From contig JBITNC010000002.1 of assembly GCA_050084985.1 (NCBI GenBank), forward strand, positions 24,056,001-24,120,000: 64,000 nucleotides of DNA. Reading direction: 5' to 3'. Made by a program: the position numbers and the translations under genes. The notes beneath the pieces were generated by a model that saw only the letters and a program-made list of their open reading frames with translations, did no database searches and was not told the DNA's origin. The DNA comes from Nageia nagi. Taxonomy: Eukaryota > Pinophyta. Positions within the stretch are counted from its first letter, which is position 1. Every line of letters starts with the position of its first letter. Shown one piece after another: positions 25,389 to 36,272 of the stretch.

Positions 25389-25402
25389 CTCCCCCTTAAT
25401 GC
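25389..25402 (-). promoter_or_regulatory. Polypurine tract of B
   Basis: On the minus strand, ATTAAGGGGGAG directly precedes the 3' LTR. This is the standard plus-strand DNA priming site of copia elements; A has the equivalent TCAAGGGGGAG at 34963-34973. Confidence 0.9.
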
Positions 25403-25865
25403 AATATTGGGATAGAGCGTAGAAGAGAGAAGAGAGAGAGTAAGAGAGAGTTCTCCTCCATAGAGATACAAGCGGAGATGAGAACATTTACATATTTGAG
25501 AATATTTTTGAGAACTAGTTTGAGACTCACTACATTACCATTTAACAAAATGGTTTACAATACAATCATTAACCACAACTGGTTTCACTATACATAGTAG
25601 TCGATCAACTTTAAGCTGACATGTGGGTCTCCATGAGCTTGCTTACACAAGGTGAGTAACCTGCATTTCTGAAGAAGATCCTGCATGCTACAAGCAACTC
25701 ATGAACAAAATCAGTTAGATGCATCATATATTCAAATAAGAGAATCAAATAATGCCATCTTATAAATAACTGATCAATGGTGCACTATAAGTCATCATGG
25801 AGATGCCAAGACATCACTCATAGTCACTTGTTGTATATAGACATGTGTTGATTATTAATAGAGCA

Positions 25866-26280
25866 TAAAAAATTGTACAGCAAGTTTCTCACGCAGAGCA
25901 AACTTACCACGGAGGTATAAAATGTACAAGAAGTTCCTCACACAAAGCGAACTTACCATGGAGGTATATCAATTATATGCTCAAAAATTGTACAACAAGT
26001 TTCTCATGCAGAGCAAAATTACCACGGAGGTATAAAATGTACAACAAGTTTCTCATGTAGAGCAAACTTACCATGGAGGTATAAAATGTACAACAAGTTT
26101 CTCACGTAGAGCAAACTTACCATGGAGGTATAAAATGTACAATAAGTTTCTCACGCAGAGCAAACTTACCACAGAGGTATAAAATGTATAACAAGTTTCT
26201 CACATAGAGCAAACTTACCACAGAGGTATAAAATGTACAATAAGTTTCTCATGCAGAGCAAACTTACCATGGAGGTATAT
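25866..26280. repeat. Eight-unit 49-bp minisatellite in B 3' region
   Basis: Eight head-to-tail units of about 49 bp have the pattern AAATGTACAACAAGTTTCTC then a short variable middle, AGAGCAAACTTACCATGGAG and GTAT. Starts are near 25869, 25919, 25982, 26033, 26083, 26131, 26180 and 26229. There is a short interruption after unit 2. In the element's sense direction (minus) every unit reads GGTAAGT (GGTAATT in unit 3), a match to the splice-donor consensus. The array lies between the pol stop and the polypurine tract. Confidence 0.95.
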
Positions 26281-26347
26281 CATAATCAACACTATATAAC
26301 AACAAAAAAGGCCTCTTAGAGGTGAAGTTGTCATCACTAACAATAGT

Positions 26348-27970
26348 TCAAACTTTACTCCCCCTTGAGGTCAACTTCACCAACCCAAGAGAATCCCTAA
26401 GCTTGCTAAACTGAGCTTCAGGAAGGGGCTTGGTGAATAAATTAATAGACTTTTCAGTAGATGGAAAATACTCCAAGTGTATGATGTATTTCCACATGTT
26501 TGGTTCTCTGATGGAACACAAGATTCTTAGCCAAAGAGATAGCCGATTGATTATCTGAATAAATAAGAGATGGGCCATTTAGCTCATACCCAATTTTGTT
26601 TAAAAGATGCCTTAGCCAAATAGCTTCCTAGGTGGCAATAGACATGGCTTGATATTCAACTTCGATGGTAGAAAGAGTCACAGTAGGTTACTTCTTGGAA
26701 GCCCAAGAGATAGCACCTAAACCAATGCTGAACACATATGTAGAGGTTCATTTTCTATCATCTCTATCTCCCCATAATCAGAATCTAAGAACCCAGAGAG
26801 AACAATCGAGGGCACTTTAGAATACTTAAGAGCAAGATCCTTTGTCCCTACCACATACCTCAAGATTTGCTTAACAGCATTGAGGTGCTCAACATATGGT
26901 TTTTGCATGAATCATGCCATCAGATTCACTGCAAAGGTAATATCAGGTCGAGAGATAGTCAAATACAGAAGACTACCGATCAATTGCCTATAAGCTGTAG
27001 CATCAACCAACTAAGAATCTGAGCTCAGAGATACAATGATTCCAGGAGAAACAAGTATTGTAGCATATCTACACTCCTCCATTCCAAACTTTTGAAAGAT
27101 GTCTAATATATACTTAGATTGACTAAGATAAGTACAATCTTTATGTTGGTATACTTGCATCCCAAGATAGTAATGCAATAGATTTAGATCAATCATTTCA
27201 AATGTTGCCTTCAGTTTGGATATGCACTCTTGGATGATTTCAATATTATTGCCAGTTATGAGAAGATCATCCACATAAAGGAGAATTAAGACCACATCTT
27301 TTCCTTGATTGAGTACATAGAGATCTGAGTCAGAGAAGCACTTGGAAAAACCAATATCTGCAAAAAATCCTAAAATTTTCTTGTACCATGCTCTAGGTGC
27401 TTGCTTACGTCCATACAAAGACTTCTTTAGCTTGCACACAAAAGACTCTTTACCTTCTAGAATAAATCCTTCTGGTTGATTCATGTAGATTTCTACATCC
27501 AAGTCACCATTGAGAAATGCACTCTTGACATCAAGTTAAAAAACTTTCCATCCTTGAGCTACAGAAAGAGCAAGGATTATCCTGATAGTAGGCATCTTGG
27601 CCATAGGAGCAAAGGTTTCCTCATAATCAATACCATATTTCTAAGCGAATCCTTTGGCCACTAACCTTGCTTTGTATTTTTCAATTTCTCCATCAGAATT
27701 GTACTTGACCTTGTATATCCATTTATTTCCAATCATATTTTTCTCATTAGGATAAGGAACCAAATCCTAAGTTTCATTTTTCATGAGCACCTCATACTCA
27801 ACTTTCATAGCTTCCATCCAACACTCTTGCTTAGAAGCTTCTTTGAAGGTTGATGGCTCATTCGTATTATCAATTTTGGCAAATAAAGATTTATTCAAGG
27901 TCATACTCCTTGTAATTCTCTGAGCTAGAGAATTTTGCTCTTGTGGTGATTTCCCTACATTATCATCCAA
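26348..27970 (-). pseudogene. Copia B reverse transcriptase and RNase H
   Basis: The minus-strand RT begins in the 27970-27767 frame (EASKQECWMEAMKVEYEVL, like the usual W..AM..E...L). It continues at 27502-27011 with FVCKLKKSLYGRKQAPRAWY and the catalytic LYVDDLLITG box (about 27277-27250), then LLHYYLGMQV. Frame 26908-26717 gives HLNAVKQILRYVVGTKDLAL. RNase H follows with the segment STIEVEYQAM, normally STAEAEY. The protein ends LFTKPLPEAQFSKLRDSLGL, the usual copia pol C-terminus, at 26348. Several stops and frameshifts are present despite the young LTRs. The enzyme would have made cDNA in the cytoplasmic particle. Confidence 0.9.
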
Positions 27971-28099
27971 CTAGTTAGGTGCAGGCAAAGAATCATCTGA
28001 ATCAGACACCTCAGCATGAGAAGTCATATCCTCAGGAAGTTCATTGAACTTGACATCCCTAGAGACAAAGACTATTTTATGGGATGAGGAGTAGAGCCT

Positions 28100-29290
28100 G
28101 TAACCTTTATGCTGATTATCATACCCCATAAAGATGCATTTTTTTTATCTTTTATCCAACTTCTTTCTTTTCTCTGAGGTAATGAAGGAAAATGCATCAC
28201 AATTGAAGACCCTAAAGTGTGAGATGTTAGGTTTCTTTCCTGTCCATGCTTCATATGGAGTTTTATCTTCAATTGCTTTAGTAGGACACCTATTTAGGGT
28301 GTGAATAGCAGTGTGAATAGCTTCACCCCATAAGAAACTAGGAAGGTTACCCAACATGCACCTTGCCATTTCCATAATGGTTCAATTCTTCCTTTCAACA
28401 ACTCCATTTTGTTGAGGGGTGTAAGGGATTGTGAATTGCCACTTGATCCCATGTTTAACACAATAGTTGTTAAACTCATTGCTATTATACTCACCCCCAT
28501 TATCAGATCTCAGCATCTTGATCTTAAAATTAGTTTGATTTTCAACAAGAGCCTTGAAGTCTTTAAACCTGTCAAAAGTTTGATCCTTGTGCTCAAGTAG
28601 ATAACTAAATGTCATCTTGCTGAAGTCATCAATGAAGGTTAGAACATAAGAAGCTCCCCCTAGAGACTTAGTCTAAAATAGACCCATCAAATCTGAATGC
28701 ATAAGCTGAAGAGGATGAGTAGCCTAAGTTGCCTTATCTTTTTCAAACTTTTGCCTATTCATCTTTCCTAGAATGCATCTTTCACAGAGACCAATTATGG
28801 ATGAAATATTAGGTAAACCTTCCACAAGTTCTTGATTTTTCATATCTTAAATACTCTTATGGTTAAAGTGCCCTAATCGTTGATGCCAAAGATTACCCTT
28901 TGAACAAACATTTACAGTAAGACACATGTTTGAAGGAACTTGATCCATAATATAAAGGTCATCCTTTACTGATCCTTTCATCAAGGTGGCAAGTCCTTTC
29001 TTAACACACCAGAAGTGTGAGGTAAACTCAAATGAGTATCCTTTCCTTGTAATCTGAATTATGGAGATAAGATTCATCCTTAGTTTAGGCACATAAAAGA
29101 CATTATCAAGAACCTTTCCATGAATCTTCAGACTCCCTATTCCTTGAACATTAAGGACTGTATTATCACCTATCACAACTGCATCCTTCTTGTACTTATG
29201 AAAGTTTTCAAACTTATCCTTTTCATAACACATGTGATTAGTGCATCTTGAATCAACAATCTAATCATTTGAAATAGTTTGAGTCACTGA
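28100..29290 (-). pseudogene. Copia B protease and integrase
   Basis: The protease site at about 29265 reads IVDSRCTNHMCYEKDKF, with R in place of the catalytic glycine, and the preceding W codon is a stop. Integrase follows: NLWHQRLGHFNHKSI (zinc HH), a CxxC pair near 28790, LRSDNGGEYNSNEFNNYC near 28520-28465, and TPQQNGVVERKN near 28395. The central D and the final E are retained. The segment MARCMLGNLPSFLWGEAIHT and a KPNISHFRVFNCDAFSF end segment follow. The frames shift around 28380-28300 and 28150. This enzyme would insert the cDNA with 5-bp staggers, as seen at the nested sites. Confidence 0.9.
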
Positions 29291-29446
29291 GTAGTAGGCA
29301 ACAGTAGTAGCATGCTTGTTCTTCTTTTTATGATTGAAATTTTTCATATTTGCATTTCCCTTGCCTTTTGCAGCTTTCATATGAGGTTCCCACATGTTGA
29401 AGTTGGAACTGTTGAGTATATGCTTGGGTATGAAGGTTTCAACCAT
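29291..29446 (-). pseudogene. Copia B gag with large internal deletion
   Basis: ATG at 29446 starts VETFIPKHILNSSNFNMWEP HMKA, equivalent to the F gag start at 61820. After about 25 residues the sequence jumps to AKGKGNANMKNFNHKKKNKH, which matches the region after the zinc knuckle in F (GNVNNFKRKKN). The capsid core and CX2CX4HX4C knuckle, some 270 residues in F, are missing. Frame is kept across the joint until a TAG just before the protease. Gag would be needed in trans for particle formation. The start codon follows the candidate splice acceptor by 2 nt. Confidence 0.85.
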
Positions 29447-31580
29447 TGCTACACAAAAGTAAATAAGAAGAATGAATAAATTTCTACAATTTACCATCTA
29501 TACAAATCAAACATTGATAAGTAAACATGTCCCACATGTGCAAACTTATAAACCAAGATCCATAGAAAGATAAAGTTGAGGTTGTTTTCTTGTATAGAAT
29601 TAGGCCTTCACCTAGATGCCCGCAGAGTGGAGCCCAAGTACTACCAGTCCTCAACTAGTTCACCTTGGTCAGTAATATACTCTCTCAAGGAGAAGTACCA
29701 ACTATTTTCCAAGGATCTGATGTATCTTGGACCGGCCATTTTAATTATCTTGTTTAAGGTTTTCAGTTTTCCTTCTAGGTTATCAGGATAATCCCTGAAT
29801 GGATGTGCGAACATGTGGTATCACTACACACATGCCTGTCCACCTAATAGAGTTATGTCCAATCCAACAGAGGTCTTAGGGGCAATTAAGATGGATTTAC
29901 CACCACATGGTTCTTTAGACTAAAAAGGCTCCAGTCTACCCTATCCTCACCTTATGGCTCCCCAAACAAGCCATGTTGTGGAAAAGTACATGCATATGTG
30001 TTCATTTTAGGGGTTACTTTCAATATTTGCATTTTGCAAGTATAAAGCAATTATGCAAAAATATAAAGTAAAGTATTAAAAATACATCATCCATAAGAAC
30101 TTGAAATATAAGAGTCCAATGGGTTTTGTACTAACTCCTAAAGGACATTTTTACATTTTGCATACTTGCTCAAGTTCATAAATTCATTCAACACTTTAAT
30201 GAATTTAAAAAAAGGCTAAGTCCTACTTAGCATTAATCCATAACTTAAAAAATTAAGTAATAAACATGCATTATTCCATAACTTAAAAATTAAGTAATAA
30301 ACATGCATCATTTATCTTATTAAAAATGCATTATTTAACTTAAAAAAATTGAAGTACTAAGCATGCATTATTCCAACACAAGATTAAGATGCATGCATTA
30401 CAAATTTAGCATGCAAGATCTAGATAAAGTTTTAAGTAAAAAAAATACAAATTCCCCCCCTTTTTTTTACTTAAAGTTTTATCCTTAAAACTTGTATGCT
30501 AAAAATTGTCTTTTAAGTATGCATTTTCATAAGTTACCTTTGTAAAAAAAAGGTTTTAAGTAAAAATAATAAAAAATTCCTCTTCCTATTGTTTTACTTA
30601 AAAGAATTTTAAATAAGATGCTTTTTAAAAACAAATGTTAAGAGATTGACAATCTAAAAATTGCATGTGCACCTTAGTAAATTAAAACTCAACAATGAGT
30701 AAAACATTAAAAATATTCTAAGCATTTTTTAAAAAAAAAGTAAGCAAAGTTTGACTTTAAAAAAAATATTTTTACCATTATTGTGGAAATAAGCTAAAAA
30801 AAAATATTCACTACTTTCCAAGTCTGCAAGAATTAAATGGAAAAAGAGAAGACCCATACCCCTACTACATGCATATTTTAATGCTACCCTTCCCTTACCA
30901 AGAAGGAGAATACGTTGCTTGTGCAGGAGCATAGAATAAAGAATATGCAAGTAGTGGGCCAACAAAGAAATTAAATGGTGATGGCTACCCTTCCCTTAAC
31001 AAGAAGAAGTATACGTTGCTTCTTGGGAGTAATTAAATAAGGACATAAAAAGTCAAAAAAATAAATGTTTGTACTTAAAAAGATGACCCCCCCTTTTTCT
31101 TCTACCAAGAAGAGCATACATTGCATGCCATTTACCAAGAAGCGATAAATCATCTCTCTTGATGCCACATCCGTTATCTTCTACTTTGATATAGCTTGAT
31201 CCCACATCTATTGAAACTTGCACCTTCTCCATGGGCCTCCAAACACTCTGAGATTCGGTGTATTGAGGGGTTCGAATTTTTTACTACAAGGTCCAGGTTT
31301 GATTCCTTCTAACTAAAAGTTGAATTGCATCATATCTTAGATAGAATTCAAACAGTGGACAGGAGGCTTATGCAAGCAGCATGTAAGAGGGAGAGGAGAG
31401 CAACGGGAGGTCAAAGTACGCTATGTTTACAGAGGATAAGGATGCATGGTGGCTTGCCACCCAAATTCAAGGGGTCAACAAAGCACATATACAGTCAAGC
31501 ATTTTGCCAAGGTCTCATTCATGTCAATGGTCACCCTATCACGTAGGCGCAACCCCCTTGGGTGATGCCATCTGTGCATA

Positions 31581-31646
31581 GCTTGCTCATTGTTGGATCT
31601 AAAGGTGGCCAAGGCATGCTCGTTGTTGGATCCAAAGGTGGCCAAG
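31581..31646. repeat. 33-bp tandem duplication
   Basis: Two adjacent copies of GCTTGCTCATTGTTGGATCT plus AAAGGTGGCCAAG differ at three or four bases. They lie in the GC-richer part (about 31.3-31.8 kb) of the leader of B. Confidence 0.85.
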
Positions 31647-32051
31647 CCTCCTAGAGGTGATGGGTTAAGACTGTTGCAAGAAAACCAGGTGGTATTATCA
31701 AGCAAGGTGACCTTGCTATAGGCAGCGATGAAGGTGGCACCATCTTAAACCTAGCGGTATTCAGGTGAGGGCTCTCCCCACCCATTCTCGTAGCCAGTCT
31801 CTTTGCAAAACTCCTCCCAATTTTTGATGAGGTATTTTGTTAAAAAAATTCATAAACCCTTTCAATGTATTCATTTTATAAGCTATAAGATCATCATTTT
31901 TTTTTGCTTGATAAAAGATATATATAAAAATGCAATTGTTGTATGTTATCCTCTTAAAAAAAAGGCTCACATAAGAGGTTTTTAAAAAATTGCATTATAT
32001 GGCTATTATGACCATAAATAAAGGGTTAACATTTTGTGTTCTTCCACATTT

Positions 32052-32052
32052 T

Positions 32053-32094
<42 letters not shown>

Positions 32095-32356
32095 AAAAAA
32101 TGCTGATAAATATATATATATATATATTTAAAAAAATATATGTATGCAAAAATCATAAATTTTATGACAAAAAGAACTCCCATAAACCCCTTTTTTTTAT
32201 AAATACATATATTTTAGAATATATTGTAAATATTTTAGGAGTAAAATAGGAACTAGAGTAGTAGTTTAGAAAAGAACACTCTATAATATGTAAAAAATAC
32301 ACCAATTTTTATTTTCCAAAGAGAAGAACTTATTTGGAACACAAAGAAATGCAATT

Positions 32357-32419
<63 letters not shown>

Positions 32420-32427
32420 ATATATAT
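32052..32427. repeat. (AT)n microsatellite cluster
   Basis: AT runs at about 32052-32090, 32113-32126 and 32358-32427, separated by A-rich sequence, inside the leader of B. Confidence 0.95.
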
Positions 32428-32722
32428 AACCCCAATTTTTATAAAATAACCATAAGCTAATCAATAAAAGATTGCAACTTAAAAAAAGGAGGGTTAGTAA
32501 TCAATTGCATCATTTTAAGCATACTAACACATCTTAAAAGAATTATGTTAGTATCACAATAATAATAAATAAATAAAAAAATTATACCTTCTCTTGATTT
32601 TACCTCAAAAATGGAGTGTGGGTTGAGAAATAAAGGCCTTCAAGATGTTGAATAAGGATCACCAAGATGTAGCTTCCACACCAAAAAGAAAAGCTTTCAC
32701 ACCAAGAAGAAGAGCTTTCACA

Positions 32723-32739
32723 CCAAGCTCTGGTACCAA
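32723..32739 (-). promoter_or_regulatory. Primer-binding site of B (initiator Met tRNA type)
   Basis: On the minus strand TTGGTACCAGAGCTTGG follows the end of the 5' LTR after one base. It matches the tRNA-iMet site except for one central base. A following AAGCTCTTCTTCTTGGTGTG-like segment is duplicated in B. Confidence 0.9.
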
Positions 32740-32740
32740 T

Positions 32741-33170
32741 TGAAGGAATTAGATCTACACTAATCCTCAAGGTCCAAGACTATAGAAAACTCAATCATTC
32801 AACATCTACAAGCTAATAACACCATTCACACAAGATAACACAAATATAATGTGGTTCCTCCATCCTTGGGAGTACATCTACAACTAGATCTCAATTCTCA
32901 AACTATGGACCCTCTTACTACAATTCCTTTCTCTCCTACACAAACTAGTAGAGTAATCTTACTCAAAATCTTGGTGCTATTACAAAAGGAGAGGCCCTCT
33001 ATTTATAGCATGAGAGCACCTCCCTAACCTCCCTTTAACCCAAGGGTAAGGTTAGGGTTACATAATAAAGAATTCAATTAATCCCTTAAGGTATCTAACT
33101 ATCCTTTAAGTGATTAATTGAATTTACAAGGAGTTTAGATATTCATAATATTTCATTACAAATTCTAACA
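32741..33170 (-). repeat. 5' LTR of copia B
   Basis: Identical in ends to the 3' copy. The TATA box is at 33000-33008 (minus strand), so transcription would run leftward into the leader. Flanked by CATCA on the right. Confidence 0.95.
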
Positions 33171-33175
33171 CATCA

Positions 33176-34975
33176 CCAAGTGTATATGTAAATTAGTCAA
33201 TGAAAGGTAAAATATCATCCATTTTCCCAAATGTTAGATCAAAACTTTTCTAGAATGTTGACAAGGAGACAACATAAGGAGCTTGATACTACATTGTAAA
33301 GGCTTTAAAACTAGCAAATGTTGGGAGATGAAGACAATGGTGATCCCAAAGGTGATATGATAAATTGTGCTCTTATTTCTACTGCTTCTAATGCACATGT
33401 TTCTAAATCTTCTATAGTTACTAAACTTAATGATTTTGAGCCTTCTTGTTTTAAATAAGCTTGTTCTAACAAAGTGTGGATGAAGACTATGAATGAGGAG
33501 ATGTCTTCCATTATCAAGAATGACACATGGGACTTGTGTGATATTCCCACAAAAATAAAATATGTTGGATGTAAATGGATCTACAAGATCAAGAAAAATA
33601 GTGATGGTTCCATAGAAAGGTATAAAGCATGATTGGTAGCAAAAGGGTTCACATAAAAGTATGGCATAGACTATGAGGAGACTTTTGCTCCTATTGCAAG
33701 GTAAGAGACCATTCAGATGGTGCTTTCATTAGCATCCCACAAGAATTGGAATGTGAATCACATGGATGTGAAGAATGCATTCCTTAATGGCTATCTTGAA
33801 GAAGAGGTTTATGTGGCACAACTTCAAGGTTTTAAGGTTCAAGGCAAAGAGGATTAGGTCTATAGATTGAAGAAGGCATTATATGGGTTTAATCAAGCTA
33901 CAAGAACTTGGTACAAAAGGATCAATGACTACTTTCTTAAGTATGGCTTTCAATAAAGTAAGAGTGAGCACACTTTGTATTACAAGAAACAAGGTATTGA
34001 TATTCTACTTGTTTGCTTATATGTTAATGATTTATTATTTATGGGAAGTAGTTCTTCATTATGTGATTCTTATAAAGCTAAGATGAAAAAGGATTTTGAT
34101 ATGAATGATCTTGGTTTGATGAGTTACTTCTTAGGCATGGAAGTACATTAAACACATGATGAAATATTTCTTTGCCAAGCCAAATATGCTAGGGAGATGT
34201 TGAAGAAGTTTGGCATGAGTGAATGAAAACCTGTAGCTACTCCAATTGGTCATGGAGAGCTTTTATGTTCTAATGATGAGGATATAAAAACATGTAAAAC
34301 ATAGTATAGGAGCATTTTGGGGAGTTTAATGTTCCTTTATAACTTAATACCAAATATATGTTATGTAATATCTCTTTGTTCTAGGTACATGGTTGATCCT
34401 TCTTGCCTACACTTGAAAGCAACCAAGAGAATAATGAGGTATGTATGTGGTATAGTAAATTATGGCATTCATTAATTCTCTACATATCACTTGAAGTTAA
34501 TTAATTTTAGTGATAGTGATTGGGAAAGTAATCTTGATTATTGAAAATCCACTAGTGGTAACTACTTCTCACTAGGTACTAGGTTGATTACCTAGAGTTC
34601 AAAGAAGCAATATATAGTTCCTTTGTCTTCTACTAAGGCTGAATATATAGCATTGACCTTAGCTAGTGCACAAGGCTTGTGGATTAGAAAGGTTCTTGAT
34701 GAAATTAGTGAGAAGCAATAACAATCTACTACACTTTGTTATGACAACCAACGTGCCATTAAGTGGGCAAAAAATCTAGTCCACTATGCATGTTCCAAAC
34801 ACTTTGACATCAAGTATCATTTTATCAAAGACATGGTGGAGAAAAATCTGATCAAACTAAGGTATTGCAATACTAAGGACTAGATTGCTGATATATTCAT
34901 AAAAGAAGTTGATAAATCTTAGTTTTTGATGTTGAGAGATCTCATTATCAGTCCTCTCACCATCAAGGGGGAGTA
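33176..34975 (+). pseudogene. Copia A reverse transcriptase and RNase H
   Basis: This resumes A's pol directly after the B insertion. Visible: VWMKTMNEEMSSIIKNDTWD, VGCKWIYKIKKNSDGSIERY, MDVKNAFLNGYLEEEVYV, YRLKKALYGFNQATRTWY, and the catalytic box LYVNDLLFMG near 34017 (YVND instead of YVDD). RNase H shows LINFSDSDWESN, LSSTKAEYIALTLA, CYDNQRAIKWAKN and HFDIKYHFIKDMV. At least ten in-frame stops. The last residues run into TIKGEY, which overlaps the polypurine tract at 34963-34973, as usual for copia elements. Confidence 0.9.
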
Positions 34976-35199
34976 TGTTGCAAATACACTTCATCATACC
35001 TTAGAATTAAAACTCAAAAGATCAAATTATACACTTTCTAATGAAACACAACCTCTTAGGGAATTTCTTGAAAAATACAATCATGTTTACAAAATGCATC
35101 CACATTTGAAAAACTTGTTGACCCATTGTATTTTACTTGAAACACTCTCATTTTAGTTTGGTAGTTTAGGACAGTTAAGGGTGAATTATCAAGTCATTT
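34976..35199 (+). repeat. 3' LTR of copia A, first part
   Basis: Starts TGTTGCAAATACACTTCATC after the purine tract. It matches the first 230 bp of the 5' LTR at roughly 80% identity and stops at ATCAAGTCATTT, where E is inserted. Confidence 0.9.
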
Positions 35200-35605
35200 T
35201 GTTATGATGCTACAAATATGAAAAGGGAAATATTATAGAAATGTAATGAATATCAATTTGAAATAGGAAAATGACAACTAATTTAGTGGAAATAACAGAG
35301 CATGCATTGATAAATATAACACAAAATAGCAACAATAAGTAGATAAGGATAGGATTTTATTAAATAGTAATAGAATCATAGGTCACTTCAAGGGGACTAC
35401 CTCCTTACAACTCCAAAAGTGAAAAATAATATTTAAGATGCCTTTCTTCCACACACTTCTACCTATTTATAATAAACTAACCCTAACCCTAATAGTAATA
35501 CAAAATTGAGCCCCACCCTTACAATCACAATATTATAGTTTACAATATAGGCCAACAATTTAATAAAATACTAACACTAAAATGTTAGGATGTGGGATCC
35601 TAACA
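35200..35605 (-). repeat. 3' LTR of chromovirus E
   Basis: Bounded by TGTTATGATGC and GATCCTAACA, with near-palindromic ends (TGTTAGGATGTGGGATCC at the minus-strand start). Contains AACCCTAACCCTAAT, two telomere-like units, next to the TATA-like ATTTATAATAAAC. A purine-rich AAGAAGGGTGGCA on the minus strand precedes it as polypurine tract. Confidence 0.9.
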
Positions 35606-36267
35606 TGCCACCCTTCTTGGGATGAAGTTTTATCCCCAAAGCTTGAAGTGTGGAAACTATTGCTACAGCTGATGAAGTATTTCCCATGTTGCATCTTTTG
35701 ATGCCATGTCTTGCCATTGCATAAGGACTTCTATGATGGAGCAATTATGAAGCTACCATGAATGTTGATCCAAAATTACCTCAGGTACAACTACCATTGA
35801 TCCATCCTCTACCAACTTAGGTAATTATGTCTGAACCCAAATCTTTGATCCAACCACTTTCTTGAGACAAGAGACATGAAACATTAGGAGAATCTTGAAA
35901 TAAGTAGAAAGCTTCAGTTTGTATGTAGCTGGGCCAATGTGCTATAAGACCTTGTAGGTACCATAAAACTTTGGGGCCAATTTTTTAGGGCCTTTTATTT
36001 TTAAGGATTTCTAGTGATAAGGTTGTAGCCTCAAAAAGACCATGTCATCTACTTAGAACTCCCTTTCCACATGTTGTTGATTAGCCTATTATTTCATATG
36101 GTGTTGGCCTATTTGAAGGTTATCCTTGAGCAAATAAAGAATATCATCCCAAGTAACTAAAGCTAAGTTAACTAAATGAACTTTACTGGTACCTACAACA
36201 TACGAGGTGATTGTTGGTGGAGCTTGACCATACACTACTTCATAGGGGGTCATCTTGCTCGTAGAAT
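35606..36267 (-). pseudogene. E integrase C-terminus and chromodomain
   Basis: Minus-strand translation from 36267 gives KMTPYEVVYGQAPPTITSYV, then HVEREF*VDDMVFLRLQPY, KLAPKFYGTYKVL (the GPY/F module) and ILLMFHVSCLKKVVGSKI. About 60 residues later comes EVLMQWQDMASKDATWEILH, matching the end of a chromodomain (ILVKW....EEATWE). Chromodomains in this group bind histone marks and guide insertion to heterochromatin. The N-terminal half of this integrase lies at 53461-53960, on the other side of C. Several stops. Confidence 0.85.
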
Positions 36268-36272
36268 GATAA

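Larger units (their letters stand above)
29449..32603 (-). other. Candidate leader intron of B
   Basis: Minus-strand donor TTTTTGAG|GTAAAATC at 32603 lies about 135 nt after the primer-binding site. Acceptor TACTTTTGTGTAG|CAATG ends at 29449, 2 nt before the gag ATG, and is preceded by a pyrimidine-rich run (ATTCATTCTTCTTATT). Length 3155 bp. The same donor and acceptor contexts occur in F and, with a broken acceptor, in C. The interior holds no coding domain but includes blocks conserved with C and F (29610-29880, 30120-30160). Splicing itself is inferred, not shown. Confidence 0.55.
24960..33170 (-). mobile_element. Element B: recent Ty1/copia in A
   Basis: A minus-strand copia element inserted in A with a perfect 5-bp duplication, CATCA at 24955-24959 and 33171-33175. 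Its 429/430-bp LTRs differ at about seven positions by my count (about 98.5% identical), so insertion is recent. Order on the minus strand: 5' LTR 33170-32741, primer-binding site, long leader with a candidate intron, a gag reduced to its ends, protease, integrase, RT, RNase H, minisatellite, polypurine tract, 3' LTR 25388-24960. It has the gag deletion, a mutated protease glycine and several stops, so it could move only with help from another copy. Confidence 0.95.

Noticed and set aside
25866-26280. CRISPR-like regular array
   Set aside because: Units are head-to-tail with almost no unique spacers, inside a plant retrotransposon; it is a minisatellite.
29576-29791. 71-codon plus-strand open frame
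   Set aside because: It lies antisense in the conserved leader of B; corresponding frames in C and F are not kept open.
31255-31315. tRNA-like T-loop phrases (GGGGTTCGAATTTT and GGTTTGATTCC)
   Set aside because: No matching acceptor, D or anticodon arms could be drawn around them; no SINE-like A and B box pair either.
32253-32435. Open frame of alternating I/Y residues
   Set aside because: Translation of an (AT)n microsatellite.
35476-35495. Interstitial telomere
   Set aside because: Only two CCCTAA units within an LTR; the second LTR copy has one mutated unit, so it is part of the LTR sequence.
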